Of a stretch of DNA of 64,000 bases, positions 62,171 to 64,000 are shown piece after piece. The position numbers and the translations under genes were made by a program. The DNA comes from Hymenobacter pini (GTDB lineage: Bacteria; Bacteroidota; Bacteroidia; Cytophagales; Hymenobacteraceae): contig NZ_JAIZZH010000002.1 in NCBI RefSeq assembly GCF_020421205.1, positions 248,001-312,000 of the forward strand. Reading direction: 5' to 3'. The notes beneath the pieces were generated by a model. The model saw only the letters and a program-made list of their open reading frames with translations, ran no database searches and was not told where the DNA came from. Position 1 is the first letter of the stretch; each line of letters starts with the position of its first letter.

Positions 62171-62701
62171 TTAACCAATGGAAACGTCTCGAACAGGTGG
62201 CTCCGGCAGGGCCGTACTCAGCTCAGCATCCGGCACCGCCAGCAGCTCCTCGGGCGGTATTTTGCTGCGGAACTGGCCGGTTTCTTCCCAGTCCTGCATG
62301 CCCTTGCGCAGAAACTTGGGCAGCGGCAGGCCGGCTCCTCCCAGGTTGCGCAGGTTCTCATCGATGCTCTTCGTTTCGATGATCAGGATGAAGAAGTAGA
62401 TGGCCCCCTTGAAGCCGATGGCCAGGTAGGGCGCCAGGGGCAGCGGCTGGCCATCGACCTGCACCGAGCTGAGCACGTGGGCTACTACCAGGCCCACGGC
62501 GTAGTCGCGCAGCTTGGTGAACATCTGACGCATACCCCGGGAGTGGAAGCGCCCCTGCCGGAAGCTGCGCACCATGCCCAGGCTGGTATCGAGCAGAAAC
62601 AGCACCATCAGAAACACCAGGGCATTCCAGTCGCTGAACACGTATTTTTCAATGAAGCGGGCCCCCATTTCCAGCGCCGGCGGCAGTAGTAAAGTCAGCA
62701 T
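62171..62701 (-). CDS. Phage holin (Phage_holin_4-like)
   Basis: 176 residues, with membrane helices at about 25-40, 75-90 and 98-115 (ALVFLMVLFLLDTSLG, AIGFKGAIYFFILIIETKS). The sequence ETKSIDENLRNLGG with following PLP is typical of the holin_4 family. Opens the inner membrane for the endolysin. Overlaps the neighbouring gene by one base. Confidence 0.85.
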   Translation of the reverse strand: MLTLLLPPALEMGARFIEKYVFSDWNALVFLMVLFLLDTSLGMVRSFRQGRFHSRGMRQMFTKLRDYAVGLVVAHVLSSVQVDGQPLPLAPYLAIGFKGAIYFFILIIETKSIDENLRNLGGAGLPLPKFLRKGMQDWEETGQFRSKIPPEELLAVPDAELSTALPEPPVRDVSIG

Positions 62702-63717
62702 CAGATAGCGCGGTAAACCTTGGAGTCGGCGGTATTCAGAGGTACCACCGGTGCCGTGGCCGGCCGATATGGGCCCAGGGAGAAATAAGTGGCGTACCGG
62801 CTGGCGGAGGCCCGCTGGTTAAGAAACTGGCGCATCCGCTCCAGCAGGATATCGGCCGAACGCTGGGCCTCGAAGGCCCGGGCCTGGAGCAGTGCGTCCA
62901 GGCCGGCATCGGCTTCCTTGGAGTTATCGGTATCGATGCGGGCCACCATCAACTCAATACCGTCGCCGGTCAGGCGCAGGCCCAGCTCGGGCACGGCCCG
63001 GGCCAGCGTGAGGCTGGCCAGCGCCGGCCGGATGAACTGCTCCAGCAACTCCTCGTTTTCGGGTGTCAGGCTGCGGGTACGCACCTGGGTGCGCAGCTCA
63101 TCCAGGAACTCGTAGCCCAGCTGCGGGGCCAGGATAAACAGCTCCTGCTTTTTTATGAGGGGTTTGAGGGCCTCGAACACCGGCCAGGAGTCCTGGATGT
63201 TCTCGAAGCGCGAAAACTCCGGCGCGCTGGTCAGCAGTTGCAGCCGCTGGTACTGGCTGGCACCGGTGGCCCAGGCTTGCAACTCGGGCGAGCTGGTGTA
63301 ATTATCCTCCAGCCACTGGAGCAGCACGTTCAGGTCCAGGTAGCCTTTGCGCGTAAGGGTCTTACGCAGGGCCTCTATTTGCCATTGAAAGGCCGTTTTC
63401 TCGGTACCAGTACTCACAATGTGAATGCCGGTGTCGTCGATACTTACCTGGATTTCGTCCAGAGAGCCGGCCACGCTCAGCCGGACCAGCGGGGCCTGCA
63501 CCAGCCCAAGCAGCTCGCCGGCCAGCGTGTCGTCGCCGGCCGTAGTGCCGGCCGAGTACTGCTCCTCCAGCCACCTGAGCAGCGGGGCCCCAAGCAGGGG
63601 CAGCAGCACGGTGCCGCGCAGGTGCTCGGCCTCCCGCTGCACCGCTTCCGGCACGTCGCTGGTATCGATGGTGACGTAGCGGCGCAGCTCGTCTCTAGTT
63701 GTCAGTAGGCTCTGCAT
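62701..63717 (-). CDS. Phage head/tail-adaptor-like protein (DUF6712-like)
   Basis: 338 residues, helical. Begins LLTTRDELRRYVTIDTSDV, followed by many Leu/Glu helices (LLRWLEEQY, YLDLNVLLQWLEDNY). Such proteins sit next to portal genes in Bacteroidota phages and serve as adaptor. Overlaps the portal-like gene by 23 bases. Confidence 0.65.
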   Translation of the reverse strand: MQSLLTTRDELRRYVTIDTSDVPEAVQREAEHLRGTVLLPLLGAPLLRWLEEQYSAGTTAGDDTLAGELLGLVQAPLVRLSVAGSLDEIQVSIDDTGIHIVSTGTEKTAFQWQIEALRKTLTRKGYLDLNVLLQWLEDNYTSSPELQAWATGASQYQRLQLLTSAPEFSRFENIQDSWPVFEALKPLIKKQELFILAPQLGYEFLDELRTQVRTRSLTPENEELLEQFIRPALASLTLARAVPELGLRLTGDGIELMVARIDTDNSKEADAGLDALLQARAFEAQRSADILLERMRQFLNQRASASRYATYFSLGPYRPATAPVVPLNTADSKVYRAI

Positions 63718-64000
63718 CGGAAGGGTTGTCAGCTTGGCCGCCAGTGGCCGTGGAAGTGTTGGATTTCGAAACGTCGGCCGTCTGGGCCAATGGGTTGAGG
63801 AAGCGGAACTCCAGCTCTGCGGGCCAGCCGTTGTAGTCGCGTACCAGGTACAGCGGCTCCAGAATCAGGTCCTGGTGGAAGCGGTGGGTACTGATGAAGT
63901 TGTTGAAGGCAATGCGCTTGTCGGAGCCGGAGCCGGCCCCCATGCCCTTGCCCGGGCTGATGCCCACCAGGGTCGGGTCCACGCTCAGCGCAGTGTAGAT
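63695..64000 (-). CDS. Portal-like protein, C-terminal part (start outside window)
   Basis: The frame is open to the right edge (reads IYTALSVDPTLVG at the edge). The GTG at 63982 is internal. It has the pattern SDKRIAFNNFISTHRFHQDLILEPL typical of the C-terminal part of Bacteroidota phage portal proteins, and ends with a disordered tail. Gives direct support for a prophage continuing beyond 64 kb. Confidence 0.7.
   Translation of the reverse strand: MYTALSVDPTLVGISPGKGMGAGSGSDKRIAFNNFISTHRFHQDLILEPLYLVRDYNGWPAELEFRFLNPLAQTADVSKSNTSTATGGQADNPSDAEPTDN

Overview
The window looks like a GC-rich member of the Bacteroidota, most likely a Hymenobacter relative. The signs are type IX secretion (T9SS) C-terminal sorting domains, Bacteroidota-style -7 promoter boxes (TAnnTTTG) upstream of several genes, a Bacteroidota-type tyrosine integrase, and the PAS-rich kinases and short helical proteins usual in that group. 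The genus is inferred from style only. I recognised no rRNA, tRNA or CRISPR array.

Region 1 (1-17.2 kb) is mainly ordinary chromosome. It holds a sensor kinase/LuxR regulator pair, two NAD(P)-dependent oxidoreductases, small hypotheticals, a umuDC operon (5.8-7.6 kb), a lipoprotein, a four-PAS histidine kinase (10.2-12.8 kb), two short proteins with close relatives in the mobile region, and a three-gene surface-sugar operon (DegT-type aminotransferase, GT2 glycosyltransferase, NeuD-like acyltransferase; 14.4-17.2 kb).

Region 2 (17.2-26.8 kb) is transitional. A small lipoprotein and a serine recombinase have counterparts at 46.9 and 48.2 kb. Secreted proteins follow: a beta-propeller with a T9SS tail, a short exported protein, a secreted DRGH-type nuclease and a 1186-residue adhesin with a T9SS tail. 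A 64-bp perfect palindrome at 26.95-27.02 kb marks the change to mobile DNA.

Region 3 (27-46.8 kb) is an accessory island. It has small HTH proteins, a winged-helix replication-type protein, a minus-strand series of short genes, an XRE repressor with its operator, and a defence/moron block: an inserted membrane gene, a two-TM K+ channel, and Vsr, a GHKL ATPase, an unknown protein and a C5 cytosine methyltransferase. A second umuDC operon and a tyrosine integrase with GGTGGCGG repeats close it. Many of the defence genes are visibly AT-rich against their neighbours.

Region 4 (46.9-64 kb) reads as a prophage on the minus strand. From the right edge it runs: portal-like end, adaptor-like protein, holin, GH19 endolysin, small lysis protein, an insulated amidoligase cassette, tail proteins (one with SprB-like repeats) and the tape-measure protein. 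After the tape measure come an AbiC-like membrane protein, a serine recombinase and the second copy of the lipoprotein. No capsid or terminase genes lie in the window, so the prophage continues to the right.

The most promising unusual systems are the terminator-bounded amidoligase cassette with its coupled 77-residue protein, the Vsr-GHKL-unknown-methyltransferase cluster, the gene inserted at the 3' end of the repressor with a leftover tail copy, the 38-bp promoter-like element in three places, and the 64-bp perfect palindrome.
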